41,046 bases of DNA, from positions 1 through 41,046 of the forward strand of contig NZ_JBLJBV010000056.1 in NCBI RefSeq assembly GCF_047638075.1, given 5' to 3'. Below the pieces are notes generated by a model, which worked only from the letters and a program-made list of their open reading frames with translations, did no database searches and had not been told where the DNA came from. The stretch is from UBA6197 sp047638075. GTDB taxonomy: Bacteria; Pseudomonadota; Alphaproteobacteria; Rhodobacterales; Rhodobacteraceae. Made by a program: the position numbers and the translations under genes. Of the stretch, positions 7,529-16,484 are shown one piece after another (within the stretch, counting starts at the first letter, position 1; each line of letters starts with the position of its first letter).

Positions 7529-10324
7529 CTAGTGCGCCTCTGCCCAATTGTCACCTGCCCCCGCATCAACCACCAACGGCACCGTCAGATGCACTGCCGG
7601 GGTGGCCGCGTTTTCCATCACCTCGCGGGCGGCGGCGGTCAGATCGGCCACGGCGCCCTCTTCCACCTCAAAGATCAACTCGTCATGCACCTGAAGCAGC
7701 ATTCGTGCGGGCAGATCAATAATGGCGGCAGGCATCCGCACCATGGCGCGGCGGATGATATCAGCCGCCGCCCCCTGGATCGGGGCATTGATCGCGGCGC
7801 GTTTGGCAAAGCCCGCACCGGGGCCTTTGGCGTTGATCTCAGGGGTGTTGATCTTGCGGCCAAACAGGGTTTGCACATAGCCGTGGTCTTTGGCAAACGC
7901 GATGGTGTTGTCCATATAGCCGCGGATACCGGGGAAACGTTCAAAGTAACGGTCGATAAATCCCTGCGCTTCGGCGCGCGGGATGCGCAGGTTGCGCGCC
8001 AGGCCAAAGCCCGAAATCCCATAGATCACGCCAAAGTTGATCGCCTTCGCCTGACGGCGAACCTCGGGCGTCATCTCATCCAGCGGCACGTTGAACATCT
8101 CGGATGCCGTCATCGCGTGAATGTCCACCCCGTCGCGGAACGCCTGTTTCAACGCCGGAATATCCGCGACATGGGCCAATATCCGCAGCTCAATCTGACT
8201 ATAGTCAAGGCTGACAATCTTCATCCCCGGCCCCGCTACAAACGCCTCGCGGATCCGGCGCCCTTCGTCTGATCGCACAGGGATGTTTTGCAGGTTCGGG
8301 TCGGTCGAGGCCAGCCGCCCGGTGTTGGCCCCCGCGATCGAATACGAGGTATGAACCCGCCCGGTTTGCGCGTTCACATGGGTTTGCAGCGCATCGGTAT
8401 AGGTTGATTTCAACTTGGAAAGCTGGCGCCAATCCAGCACACGGGCGGGCAGATCGTGCCCCTCGGCCGCCAGATCCTCCAACACATCGGCGCCGGTTGC
8501 ATAAGCGCCGGTCTTGCCCTTTTCGCCACCGGGCAAGGACATCTTGTCAAACAGGATCTCGCCCAACTGCTTGGGGCTGCCGACGTTGAAGGTCTGTCCG
8601 GCCAAGTCATGGATCTCGGCCTCCAGCGCTGCCATACGCTGCGCAAAAACGTTGGACATACGCGACAGCGTGGCCGCATCCACCCGCACACCCGCCATTT
8701 CCATATCGGCCAGAACCGGCACCAGGGGCCGCTCAAGCGTTTCATAAACCGTTGTGACCTGCGCGCGGTGCAATTGCGGCTTGAACCGTTGCCACAGCCG
8801 CAAGGTTACGTCCGCATCCTCGGCGGCGTATTTCACCGCCTCATCAACCGGCACCTTGTCAAAGGTGATTGCGGATTTTCCGCCTCCCAGCAGGGATTTG
8901 ATCGGAATCGTCGGGTGCGCCAGATATTTGTCGCTCAGCGCGTCCATTCCGTGACCATGCAGACCCGCATGCATCGCGTATGACATCAGCATCGTGTCAT
9001 CGAACGGCCCCACGCGAATACCGTGGCGGGCGAATATCTTGAAGTCATACTTCATGTTTTGCCCGATTTTAAGGATGCTGTCGTCCTCTAGCACGGGTTT
9101 GAGCAGCGCCAGCGCCTCCTCCAGGGGCATCTGCCCCGGCGCCTTTTCCGATGCGCCAAACAGATCGTCGCCACCCAAAGTGTGGCCCAGCGGCAAATAG
9201 GCGGCGCGCCCGGCCTCAACGCACAGCGACACACCGACCAGTTCGGCCTTCATCTCATCCAGGCTGGTGGTTTCGGTGTCGACCGCAACCCAGCCACGCG
9301 CGCGCGCGCAATCAAGCCATTCAGTCAGCGTGGCCGCATCGCGGATGCAGACATAGGCGGCGGCATCAAAAGGCACGGCCACGGGCTGAGCGGCGGCCCC
9401 TTCGACAACCGGCTTTGGCGCATCAAGAGGAATTTCGGCGCCGAATTTATCGGCCACCCGTTTGGTCAGGGTGCGAAATTCCATCAGGTTCAGAAATTCC
9501 ATCAGCACAGCGGGGTCGGGCTCTTTCACCTCCAGATCGCTCAGCGTGAAATCCAGCGGCGTTTCGGCGTCCAACTGCACCAACCGGCGCGAAACGCGAA
9601 TTTGTTCCTCGTTGTCAATCAGGGCCGCGCGGCGTTTGGGCTGCTTGATCTCTTCCGCGCGCGCCAAAAGCGTATCAAGGTCGCCATATTCGTTGATCAG
9701 CAAAGCGGCGGTCTTGATCCCGATCCCCGGCGCGCCCGGCACATTGTCAACCGAATCGCCCGCCAGCGCCTGCACATCCACCACCCGATCCGGGCCGACA
9801 CCAAATTTTTCCACCACTTGGTCCGGGCCAATCCGCAGATTCTTCATCGCGTCCAGCATCTCGACGCCGCCGCCAACCAACTGCATCAAATCCTTGTCGG
9901 ACGAGATGATCGTGACCCGCCCCCCCGCCTCGCGCGCCTGGCGCGACAGCGTGGCGATGATGTCATCCGCCTCGTAATCCTCAACCTCGACACTGGCGAT
10001 ATTGAAGGCGCGGGTGGCATCGCGGGTCAGCGGGAATTGAGGCCGCAGATCCTCGGGCAGGTCGGGGCGGTTGGCCTTGTAGGCGGGGTAGATATCGTTG
10101 CGAAAGGTTTTGGAGCTGTGATCAAAAATCACCGCCGCATGGGTGGGCGCATCGTCTCCCTTTGCATCCCCGATATATTTGAAGATCATATTGGCAAAAC
10201 CCGCCACGGCGCCAATCGGCAAACCATCGGATTTGCGCGTCAGCGGCGGCAGCGCGTGATAGGCCCGAAAGATGAAGGCCGAACCGTCGATCAGGTGCAG
10301 ATGGCACCCTTTGCCAAAGCTCAT
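7529..10324 (-). CDS. polA: DNA polymerase I
   Basis: This 931-residue protein has all three Pol I domains. The 5'-3' exonuclease spans about 1-295 (EDYEADDIIATL; SSDKDLMQLV; GDSVDNVPG). The 3'-5' proofreading domain, about 320-520, keeps its catalytic acidic residues: AVDTET (D349, E351), NMKYD and YAAEDAD. The polymerase domain, about 540-931, has motif A SLDYSQIELR, motif B RRQAKAINFGVIYG and motif C QVHDELIFE. It fills gaps and removes RNA primers during Okazaki fragment maturation and excision repair. Unlike many bacterial Pol I enzymes, its proofreading residues are intact. The ATG at 10324 has a strong GAGGGAGGG site. It stands alone apart from the neighbouring zf-CHCC gene upstream on the same strand. 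Confidence 0.98.
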   Translation of the reverse strand: MSFGKGCHLHLIDGSAFIFRAYHALPPLTRKSDGLPIGAVAGFANMIFKYIGDAKGDDAPTHAAVIFDHSSKTFRNDIYPAYKANRPDLPEDLRPQFPLTRDATRAFNIASVEVEDYEADDIIATLSRQAREAGGRVTIISSDKDLMQLVGGGVEMLDAMKNLRIGPDQVVEKFGVGPDRVVDVQALAGDSVDNVPGAPGIGIKTAALLINEYGDLDTLLARAEEIKQPKRRAALIDNEEQIRVSRRLVQLDAETPLDFTLSDLEVKEPDPAVLMEFLNLMEFRTLTKRVADKFGAEIPLDAPKPVVEGAAAQPVAVPFDAAAYVCIRDAATLTEWLDCARARGWVAVDTETTSLDEMKAELVGVSLCVEAGRAAYLPLGHTLGGDDLFGASEKAPGQMPLEEALALLKPVLEDDSILKIGQNMKYDFKIFARHGIRVGPFDDTMLMSYAMHAGLHGHGMDALSDKYLAHPTIPIKSLLGGGKSAITFDKVPVDEAVKYAAEDADVTLRLWQRFKPQLHRAQVTTVYETLERPLVPVLADMEMAGVRVDAATLSRMSNVFAQRMAALEAEIHDLAGQTFNVGSPKQLGEILFDKMSLPGGEKGKTGAYATGADVLEDLAAEGHDLPARVLDWRQLSKLKSTYTDALQTHVNAQTGRVHTSYSIAGANTGRLASTDPNLQNIPVRSDEGRRIREAFVAGPGMKIVSLDYSQIELRILAHVADIPALKQAFRDGVDIHAMTASEMFNVPLDEMTPEVRRQAKAINFGVIYGISGFGLARNLRIPRAEAQGFIDRYFERFPGIRGYMDNTIAFAKDHGYVQTLFGRKINTPEINAKGPGAGFAKRAAINAPIQGAAADIIRRAMVRMPAAIIDLPARMLLQVHDELIFEVEEGAVADLTAAAREVMENAATPAVHLTVPLVVDAGAGDNWAEAH

Positions 10325-10393
10325 GTCTCGCCCTCCCTCAGGCGTTATCCCTGCCGGGCGCGGGGGTATTGCGGTGCCAAACCGGCAGATTGA

Positions 10394-10579
10394 TCAGTGA
10401 TCGCCGTGCGCATGCTCGCGGTCGATCTCAAAGCGCTTGTCGCAATAGCCACATTCTATAAAGCCGGTATCCCGAGGGATTGTAAGCCAGACGCGCGGAT
10501 GCCCCAGCGCCCCTTCGCCGCCATCGCAGGCCACCTTCCAGCTGGTGACGATCTGGGTTTCTGGGGCGGTTATGGTCAT
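10394..10579 (-). CDS. zinc-finger (zf-CHCC, NDUFS6-like) domain protein
   Basis: This 61-residue protein matches the zf-CHCC family in length and ligand pattern: one Cys at CDGG, a His at GHPR, then ECGYCDKRF with a CxxC. The family includes the NDUFS6/13-kDa subunit associated with respiratory complex I, and in alphaproteobacteria it is often encoded apart from the nuo operon. It ends EREHAHGDH, a short His-rich tail. The start at 10579 has GGAGATTGCC upstream. It is divergent from the ABC ATPase gene and sits upstream of polA on the same strand. The zinc-binding prediction is firm; the link to complex I is inferred from family membership. Confidence 0.85.
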   Translation of the reverse strand: MTITAPETQIVTSWKVACDGGEGALGHPRVWLTIPRDTGFIECGYCDKRFEIDREHAHGDH

Positions 10580-10663
10580 GGCAATCTCCGGGCTTGCTTG
10601 TGGTGGCGCGCAATCCGCGCTTTAAGTCAGGCGCATGATAGCGATTGGACGCGGGTGGGCAAG

Positions 10664-11596
10664 GTGGAACGGCAAGCGATCAACATTGAAGGTCTGCGCA
10701 AGACCTATGCGGCGAGTGGGCGGCAAGCACCCAAAGAGGCGCTGAAAGGTGTCGATCTGGCCATACCCGCCGGGTCGATCTTTGGGCTTTTGGGACCAAA
10801 TGGCGCGGGCAAATCCACGCTGATCAACATCATGGCCGGGCTGGTGCGTAAAACGGCAGGGCGGGTGACGATCTGGGGCTTCGATCAGGACGTGAACCCC
10901 CGCCAAAGCCGCGCGGCCATCGGGGTCATGCCACAAGAGCTGAACATGGACCCGTTCTTTACCCCGCGCGCCGCGCTTGAAATGCAGGCCGGGCTTTATG
11001 GTGTGCCAAAATCCGAACGCTGGACGGACGAGATTTTGGATCTTGTCGGCCTTTCATCGCAGTCCGAGGCCTATGCCCGCGCGCTGTCGGGCGGGATGAA
11101 ACGTCGGTTGCTGCTGGCCAAGGCATTGGTGCACCGACCGCAAATTCTGGTGTTGGATGAGCCCACCGCCGGGGTCGATATTGAACTGCGCACCATGCTT
11201 TGGGCCAATGTGCGCAAGCTGAACCAACAGGGTATGACCATCATCCTGACCACCCACTACCTAGAAGAGGCCGAGGCGATGTGCGACGAAATCGCCATCA
11301 TCGACAAAGGCACGCTGATTGTGCGCGATACCACCCGCCGCCTGCTGGCGCGGATGGATGGCAAGGCGCTGGTCGTCGAACCCGAAGGCCCGGTGCCCGT
11401 ATCCATCCCGCTGCCGGATGGCGTCAGCATGGAGGCCCGCCCAGACGGGCGGCTGGCCTTCAACTATCGACGCTCTGAGACCGGGGCCGAGGCGGTGCTG
11501 GACGCCATCCGCGCCAGCGGCCTGCGTATCCGTGACGTTGCCTCTGAGCAGCCGGGGCTGGAAGAGGTTTTCGTGGCGCTGACCTCGCATTCCTGA
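10664..11596 (+). CDS. ABC transporter ATP-binding protein (ABC-2 type, no adjacent permease)
   Basis: The protein has 310 residues when read from GTG at 10664. Walker A is GPNGAGKS (44-51), the signature is LSGGM, Walker B is ILVLDEPTAGVD, and the H-loop sits in LTTHYLEEAE. The C-terminal extension after about residue 220 is typical of ABC-2 exporters of the multidrug/polysaccharide/NatA-CcmA type. The open frame extends upstream to 10397, but that part overlaps the zf-CHCC gene and its divergent promoter, so I reject it. GTG at 10655 is an alternative that adds three residues. No permease lies next to it: the gene is followed by a hairpin repeat and a convergent HIT gene. The partner membrane protein must be encoded elsewhere, or is lost. 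Confidence 0.9.
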   Translation: MERQAINIEGLRKTYAASGRQAPKEALKGVDLAIPAGSIFGLLGPNGAGKSTLINIMAGLVRKTAGRVTIWGFDQDVNPRQSRAAIGVMPQELNMDPFFTPRAALEMQAGLYGVPKSERWTDEILDLVGLSSQSEAYARALSGGMKRRLLLAKALVHRPQILVLDEPTAGVDIELRTMLWANVRKLNQQGMTIILTTHYLEEAEAMCDEIAIIDKGTLIVRDTTRRLLARMDGKALVVEPEGPVPVSIPLPDGVSMEARPDGRLAFNYRRSETGAEAVLDAIRASGLRIRDVASEQPGLEEVFVALTSHS

Positions 11597-11600
11597 ATGC

Positions 11601-11673
11601 GCTCCGCGCGGGGAGTATTTCTACCAAAAAAAAGCCCGCGTTTTTGTTTGGCCAAAATACTCCCGCCGGAGGC
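11601..11673. repeat. inverted pair of the intergenic repeat forming a long hairpin (likely bidirectional terminator)
   Basis: The left arm is GCTCCGCGCGGGGAGTATTT (11601-11620) and the right arm contains AAATACTCCC (11655-11664) followed by GCCGGAGGC. GGGAGTATTT and AAATACTCCC are exact inverse copies, and CTCCG (left) pairs with CGGAG (right) further out. Between them, CAAAAAAAA and TTTTTGTTTG can pair around GCCCGCG. The structure lies between the convergent ABC ATPase (ends 11596) and HIT (ends 11717) genes and has A/T runs on both sides of its apex, as expected for a terminator serving both strands. Confidence 0.75.
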
Positions 11674-11716
11674 CCCGGTCGGCAAAGTCGCGCGGGGCGG
11701 GCTGTGCCGTGGCGTT

Positions 11717-12097
11717 TCAGGCTGGGTTTAGCATCCGTCCCAGGGGTCGACCTGCAAGAATATGCAGATGATAATGCGGCACCTCCTGCGCACCATTTTC
11801 ACCCGCATTGCTTATGGCACGATATCCTCCGCCAGCCTCGCCGGGGCGGATACCCAGCATCCGGCAGACTTCGCCAGAGGTGCGAATGAAATCAAGAAGT
11901 TCCGCATCCGAAGCTTCGAACGCAAAATGATCAAGGCAAACATAAGGCCCCTTTGGAATTACCAGAATATGGTCGGGAGCCTGGGGCTGGATATCGCGGA
12001 ACGCAAGTGTATGATCGGTTTCCAAAACCGTGTTGTTGGGAATTTCACCACGCAGAATCCGGGCGAAGATATTGGTGGGATCATAGACATAGGCCAT
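11717..12097 (-). CDS. HIT family hydrolase (HinT-like)
   Basis: This 126-residue protein has the full histidine-triad motif HYHLHIL (H108, H110, H112) near the C-terminus, ending with GRPLGRMLNPA. The N-terminal NIFARILRGEIP and the middle block ILVIPKG are also typical. HinT-type enzymes hydrolyse purine nucleoside phosphoramidates in the cytoplasm. The ATG at 12097 follows AGGAGAG. It is 12 bases downstream of the Branch/DUF5928 glycosyltransferase on the same strand and probably shares its transcript. Its convergent neighbour is the ABC ATPase, with the hairpin repeat between them. Confidence 0.93.
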   Translation of the reverse strand: MAYVYDPTNIFARILRGEIPNNTVLETDHTLAFRDIQPQAPDHILVIPKGPYVCLDHFAFEASDAELLDFIRTSGEVCRMLGIRPGEAGGGYRAISNAGENGAQEVPHYHLHILAGRPLGRMLNPA

Positions 12098-12109
12098 CGG
12101 ATTCTCTCC

Positions 12110-13687
12110 TCAGTCAACAAACAGATAATCGGTTAAAGCTATTTCTTGCGCGACCTCGGGGCTGATGTCCAGAAATTGCGCCAGAATTGCGGCATTTTCG
12201 CCAGGTTCTGCAACCTGCCGCATCCGGTAGGTGTGGGGGAAATCCGCATCCCTGATACGATCACTTTCAAAGCGCAGATCATGACGAATTGTTGGCAGCA
12301 ACCGGCTGATCACGTCTTGTGGTGTGCTTTCACCGGCCAGCCCCACGCGGCGTGCATGGCCCAACAGATACCGGTCAGAGAATTCGCACTCTATCTCAAG
12401 AAGTTTGATCATCGCTTTGTCGGCAGTGAAATCCTGCATCAAGTCGATCGCAGCGGGGTCAAGGCAGATTAACAGACGGTCGGTTTGATGATAGTCGAAC
12501 AGCATCCGCATCAGTGCACGCCGGTGTCGGTTGCGTTTGCCCAGTGTCGACTGAATACCGCCCAGATCGGGCAAGGGTGTTTCAGCCTCATGGAACATAT
12601 ATTCGACAGCGGGAATGTCGGTTAACGATCGCACCCGATCGACCAGCCGTTTCGCGACGTGCCATTTCTTGCACACTGCGATCATCAGTGTGCGCTCGCG
12701 GCCAAGGCTGGCCTCGCTTTCCCAGAATCGCGCGGCAAAGCGCCGCCCGACCCGGCCACGCCCGGTTAGGAACGCAAAAAGATTGCGCCCCTCGTTCGAG
12801 ATCGAAAAACGGATACCTTGTTCGGCCCAGAGGGCACCCAGACGGGTCTTCAGATCTTGGGCATCCGGGCTGATCTTGCGGGCAAACAGATAATCTTGCG
12901 ACAGCAGCAAATCATGGTGGTCGTTATAGAATGTGACCGGCATGCCATAGTCGGTGAACATCAAAAAGGTCAGCGTCCGCGAGCGGATTTCTTTATCGGG
13001 CACCACATGGCGCACGACGGTCTGAAAGAACGTCTCATCGGGTATCCAGGTGGTGCGGAAAAACCGCATCACATCGGGGCGGTCCTTGCAAAATTTCAAC
13101 ACCCACTCAACCGTGCGGCGGCGCAGACACCACCACTGCGACCCGATCATCATCTGCACATCAGCAGGCACGGCACGCGTCAGCCCTAGCCGCCGTTGCC
13201 ATTCGAAACTGGTATAAAAAAGGGCTTTGTGCGTACGCTCATTGAACCAGTGGCGATAGATCAGCCGCTCTTCCTTGAAACCTGTCTTGATCCAGTCCGA
13301 ATTGAAGTAGTCATGACTTTCGATATAGTCTGCGTCATCTGCATCCAGAAACTGATGTGCAAACTCGGCCGTCTTGATCGGCATGCAGTCGCCTGAGAGC
13401 ATGTAAAAATGCGTCGCACCCGGAAACGCCGCAACCGCCGCCTTCACCGCCTCCAATGTCGCGGCCACAAGGCTCCATTCGCCCCAGCCGCATTTCAGCC
13501 GTTTGCGCGCGAACGTGACCGAAGGATTCGCCGCCAGCGCCGCCCTGATCTTGTCATAATCCGCCGGTTTCGCCCGTGCATCGAAATGGATCGCCACAAA
13601 ATCGCCCGTGGCCGTCAACCGTTCAGCCTGAAGAATGACCCCTTCAGGGTCCTTATGTGACAACAAGATGAAGGCGATTTTTGCCAT
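12110..13687 (-). CDS. Branch-type glycosyltransferase with DUF5928 domain
   Basis: This 525-residue protein starts MAKIAFILLSHKDPEGVILQ, the hallmark of core-2/I-branching (Branch) beta-1,6-N-acetylglucosaminyl- or xylosyltransferases. It continues with HFYMLSGDCMPIKT, QWWCLRR and TTWIPDETFFQT, all conserved Branch blocks (within about 1-240). The remaining ~270 residues resemble the DUF5928 extension seen in Rhodobacteraceae proteins. It lacks a signal peptide and probably acts on a glycan precursor in the cytoplasm. It is divergent from a sulfotransferase gene over a 149-base AT-rich spacer and is followed by the HIT gene. The pairing suggests a sulfated surface glycan. No strong ribosome binding site is seen before the ATG at 13687, though homologous proteins start with this sequence. 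Confidence 0.85.
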   Translation of the reverse strand: MAKIAFILLSHKDPEGVILQAERLTATGDFVAIHFDARAKPADYDKIRAALAANPSVTFARKRLKCGWGEWSLVAATLEAVKAAVAAFPGATHFYMLSGDCMPIKTAEFAHQFLDADDADYIESHDYFNSDWIKTGFKEERLIYRHWFNERTHKALFYTSFEWQRRLGLTRAVPADVQMMIGSQWWCLRRRTVEWVLKFCKDRPDVMRFFRTTWIPDETFFQTVVRHVVPDKEIRSRTLTFLMFTDYGMPVTFYNDHHDLLLSQDYLFARKISPDAQDLKTRLGALWAEQGIRFSISNEGRNLFAFLTGRGRVGRRFAARFWESEASLGRERTLMIAVCKKWHVAKRLVDRVRSLTDIPAVEYMFHEAETPLPDLGGIQSTLGKRNRHRRALMRMLFDYHQTDRLLICLDPAAIDLMQDFTADKAMIKLLEIECEFSDRYLLGHARRVGLAGESTPQDVISRLLPTIRHDLRFESDRIRDADFPHTYRMRQVAEPGENAAILAQFLDISPEVAQEIALTDYLFVD

Positions 13688-13836
13688 TTGGGAAACGTTT
13701 ACCGGGACCTGCCATTTATTATCCGCTAGATAGCGTCATCAATCGTTGAAAAGACATAGTTTCTTTGCTTCTTAGGGTCTAATTATCTCGCTCGGATGGT
13801 GCAACACCACACCTTGGGCAGTTGGAGGTCAGTTTT

Positions 13837-14655
13837 ATGGGGTTTCCCGGCACCTGGATGACGGAAAGCGAAAGCGTGCTTTACCGTGTGGTTCCCAAAT
13901 GCGCCTGTTCGTCCATCGGGCAGATCATGTTTTATTCCGATCACGGCACGTTCTTTGACGGCGACATTCACGATGCTACCAGCGGCCTGCACAAATGGTC
14001 GCATGAGGCCAGCCAGACGATTATTGAAGACAACGTGAAACATCACAAATCCTACGCTTTCACCTGTGTTCGTAACCCCTACAACCGTATCCTATCGTCA
14101 TTTTTCGATAAGATCGCCGGGATACAGCGCAACGGCAAACGCTACCGCGGCAACCTTGTGCCACAATTGGCGCAGAAATACGGAATCGATGTCGGCTCGC
14201 CCGAAGACAACTTTGAGTTTGACCAGATCAAATCCTTCCGTCGCTTTTTGTTGTTCGCACGCGATACCATCCGCTGGCGCCGCCCGATGGAGCCGGACAT
14301 CCACTGGTCAGCAATGTCGGGGCATATTTCAACGTTCATCGTCAACGGTGGGCGTTACGACAATATCTTTTTCACCGAAAAGTTCGATGAAGGCATGCAA
14401 AGCGTTCTGGACGCAATCAAGACACCGAAGAAGGTGGATCTGAAAAATATCCCGAAATTCAACGAAAGCGAGGGCCACGGGCCCAAGCGGGCACACCCGG
14501 TATCAGACTATTTTGATGACCTGTCGCGCCACCTGATATGGGAAATCTACAAGAAAGACTTTCAGCTGTTCCGCTACGATTTCGACAACCCCGACAACAA
14601 GATGCCTTTGGGCGCGGTCGATCTGGACGAAGTCCACGCCAAACTAGGCAGCTGA
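13837..14655 (+). CDS. sulfotransferase family protein (PAPS-dependent)
   Basis: The protein has 272 residues from ATG at 13837. Its 5'-phosphosulfate binding loop is VPKCACSSI (P20-I27), close to the start. The 3'-phosphate site is FTCVRNPYNRILSSFF (R79, S87), as in the carbohydrate sulfotransferase family (Sulfotransfer_2). The ATG was chosen over the in-frame TTG at 13822 because GGAGG (13824-13828) lies eight bases upstream of the ATG. It transfers sulfate from PAPS to a sugar hydroxyl; the acceptor is unknown. It is divergent from the Branch/DUF5928 glycosyltransferase, so the two are likely to work on the same polymer. Base composition looks lower in GC than the flanking housekeeping genes, as in its partner. 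Confidence 0.88.
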   Translation: MGFPGTWMTESESVLYRVVPKCACSSIGQIMFYSDHGTFFDGDIHDATSGLHKWSHEASQTIIEDNVKHHKSYAFTCVRNPYNRILSSFFDKIAGIQRNGKRYRGNLVPQLAQKYGIDVGSPEDNFEFDQIKSFRRFLLFARDTIRWRRPMEPDIHWSAMSGHISTFIVNGGRYDNIFFTEKFDEGMQSVLDAIKTPKKVDLKNIPKFNESEGHGPKRAHPVSDYFDDLSRHLIWEIYKKDFQLFRYDFDNPDNKMPLGAVDLDEVHAKLGS

Positions 14656-14703
14656 ACCGGGGGCAGGGGGCAGAGGATCTGGTGTGGCAACCCCGCGTTT
14701 TGG

Positions 14704-15690
14704 TCAAATCAGGCCATGCCCCCGAAACATCGCCTTCAGATCCACCTCGGGTCGGGCACCGAAATGGCTGATAACCTCGCCAGCGGCAAGGCAACCCATC
14801 TTGCCCGCGACACTCAGTGATTGCCCCGTCGCGTAGCCATAAAGAAAACCCGCCGCGAACTGATCACCGGCGCCGGTCGCATCCACCGGGACCACACGGT
14901 GCACCGGCACTTCGACGCGCTCTCCCCGATTGATCAGCACCACATCGGCGCCCGAGCGGGTGCAGATCACCATCGCACATTCGGACGCGGCCTGTGCCAG
15001 CGCATTTTCCAGATCTGTCTGGTAAAGCGCTTCCCATTCGTGCTCATTGCCGATGACATAGTCCATCTCATCCCTGACCAGCCGGCGAAAGCTGTCGCGG
15101 TGGCGATCCACGCAAAACGGGTCCGACAGTGCGACACCCGCGCGCCCACCGCCCCGGTGGCAGGCCTGCGCGGCTTTCAGGAAGGCGGCTTTGCCGTGGT
15201 CCTTGTCGAACAGATACCCCTCCAGAAACAAAAGCTCGGCGTTTTCGGCCACCGCAAGCGGCACATCTTCGGTGCTCAGATCAGCTGAAATCCCAAGGTA
15301 GGTGTTCATCGAACGCTCACCATCCGGTGTCACGAAAATCATGCTGCGCGAGGTGGGAAGATCACCCTCTGCCACCGGCGGGTTGACGAAATCGGTGCCC
15401 TCGGCCTCCATCGACCGGGCGTAGAACCGGCCCAAGGCATCATCGCGCACCCGCCCGATAAACGCCGTCGTCAGCCCCATATTTCCCAGCCCCGCCAGCG
15501 TATTGGCGACCGAGCCGCCGGGCGCCTCGGTGCGGTCATCCATCGCGGCATAAAGCGTTTCAGCACGGTCACGCCCGATCAGCTGCATGACCCCCTTTGA
15601 GATCCCCATATGGTCCAGAAACGTGTCATCGGTCTGCGCCAAGACATCGACAATCGCATTGCCGATCCCGGCCACCTGATACTTCTTCAC
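14704..15690 (-). CDS. PfkB-family carbohydrate kinase (adenosine kinase-like)
   Basis: The protein has 328 residues from GTG at 15690. It shows both PfkB signatures: the N-terminal GGSVANTLAGLGNMG block and the C-terminal VDATGAGDQFAAGFLYG, in which the Asp is the catalytic base. MKKYQVAGIGNAIVDVLAQ at the start is typical of the adenosine kinase-like branch common in alphaproteobacteria. The GTG start is supported by a GAGGAG site and by a four-base GTGA overlap with the end of nth; an in-frame start further upstream would run into nth. It would phosphorylate a nucleoside or sugar in the cytoplasm. The exact substrate is uncertain. Confidence 0.9.
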   Translation of the reverse strand: MKKYQVAGIGNAIVDVLAQTDDTFLDHMGISKGVMQLIGRDRAETLYAAMDDRTEAPGGSVANTLAGLGNMGLTTAFIGRVRDDALGRFYARSMEAEGTDFVNPPVAEGDLPTSRSMIFVTPDGERSMNTYLGISADLSTEDVPLAVAENAELLFLEGYLFDKDHGKAAFLKAAQACHRGGGRAGVALSDPFCVDRHRDSFRRLVRDEMDYVIGNEHEWEALYQTDLENALAQAASECAMVICTRSGADVVLINRGERVEVPVHRVVPVDATGAGDQFAAGFLYGYATGQSLSVAGKMGCLAAGEVISHFGARPEVDLKAMFRGHGLI

Positions 15691-16331
15691 TGGGTCTTCT
15701 CCTCGTATTGGCAAATGTCGCGGATCAGACAATCCCCACATCTGGGTTTTCGGGCGGTGCAGATATAGCGGCCGTGCAAGATCAGCCAGTGATGCGCATG
15801 GAGTTGATATTCCACGGGAACATTGTCCTCAATCGCGCGTTCGACAGCAACGACATCCTTGCCGGGGCAAATGCCCGACCGGTTGCCGAGGCGGAAAATA
15901 TGGGTGTCAACCGGCTGCGCCGGATGCCCGAACCACATGTTCAAAACCACATTCGCGGTTTTGCGCCCTACCCCCGGCAGGCTTTGCAGCGCCGCCCGTG
16001 ACGAAGGCACCTGACCATCATAATCATCGACCAGGATCTGGCTTAGCCGGATCACGTTTTTCGCCTTTTGGCGAAACAGGCCGATTGTCTTGATGTGTTC
16101 GGTCAACCTCGTCTCACCCAGCGCCAGCATCTTTTCCGGCGTATCGGCCAGCGTAAACAGCGCCCGCGTGGCACGGTTCACCCCGACATCGGTCGCTTGC
16201 GCCGAAAGGGCCACCGCAACCAGTAGCGTATAGGCGTTGACGTGATCCAGCTCACCCGTGGGGTGGGCATTCGCCGCCTGAAACCGACGGAAAACCTCTT
16301 GCATGGAACGATAATTCAGCTGCTTGACCAT
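15687..16331 (-). CDS. nth: endonuclease III
   Basis: The protein has 214 residues from ATG at 16331 (MVKQLNYRSMQEVF). It has the helix-hairpin-helix LPGVGRKTANVVL with the catalytic Lys, and PVDTHIFR with the catalytic Asp. The [4Fe-4S] ligands are in CTARKPRCGDCLIRDIC (spacing C-x6-C-x2-C-x5-C). It is a DNA glycosylase/AP lyase that removes oxidised pyrimidines in base excision repair. A longer in-frame start at 16379 adds 16 residues unlike the family and was rejected. The 3' end overlaps the PfkB kinase start by four bases, so the two are coupled. It is divergent from the Ada-like gene, another DNA repair function. Confidence 0.96.
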   Translation of the reverse strand: MVKQLNYRSMQEVFRRFQAANAHPTGELDHVNAYTLLVAVALSAQATDVGVNRATRALFTLADTPEKMLALGETRLTEHIKTIGLFRQKAKNVIRLSQILVDDYDGQVPSSRAALQSLPGVGRKTANVVLNMWFGHPAQPVDTHIFRLGNRSGICPGKDVVAVERAIEDNVPVEYQLHAHHWLILHGRYICTARKPRCGDCLIRDICQYEEKTQ

Positions 16332-16484
16332 GCCTCTGGTATGCCCGCAGCCCGAGGCACCGGCAAGGGGGCTACGCAACTACGGCAACCTGAATTTAGC
16401 GGTTTGCGCCCCGATTGCACAGCTTTCGGGTCGCACCCTGCCCCGCCACCGCCTATCTTGAGAGCATGACGAAAAGAGGCAGCC

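Noticed and set aside
9182..10393. 403-codon plus-strand frame opposite polA
   Set aside because: Antisense shadow of polA; all Pol I motifs are on the minus strand.
10397..10663. Upstream extension of the ABC ATPase frame by 89 codons
   Set aside because: It covers the zf-CHCC gene and a divergent promoter region; the family begins near 10664.
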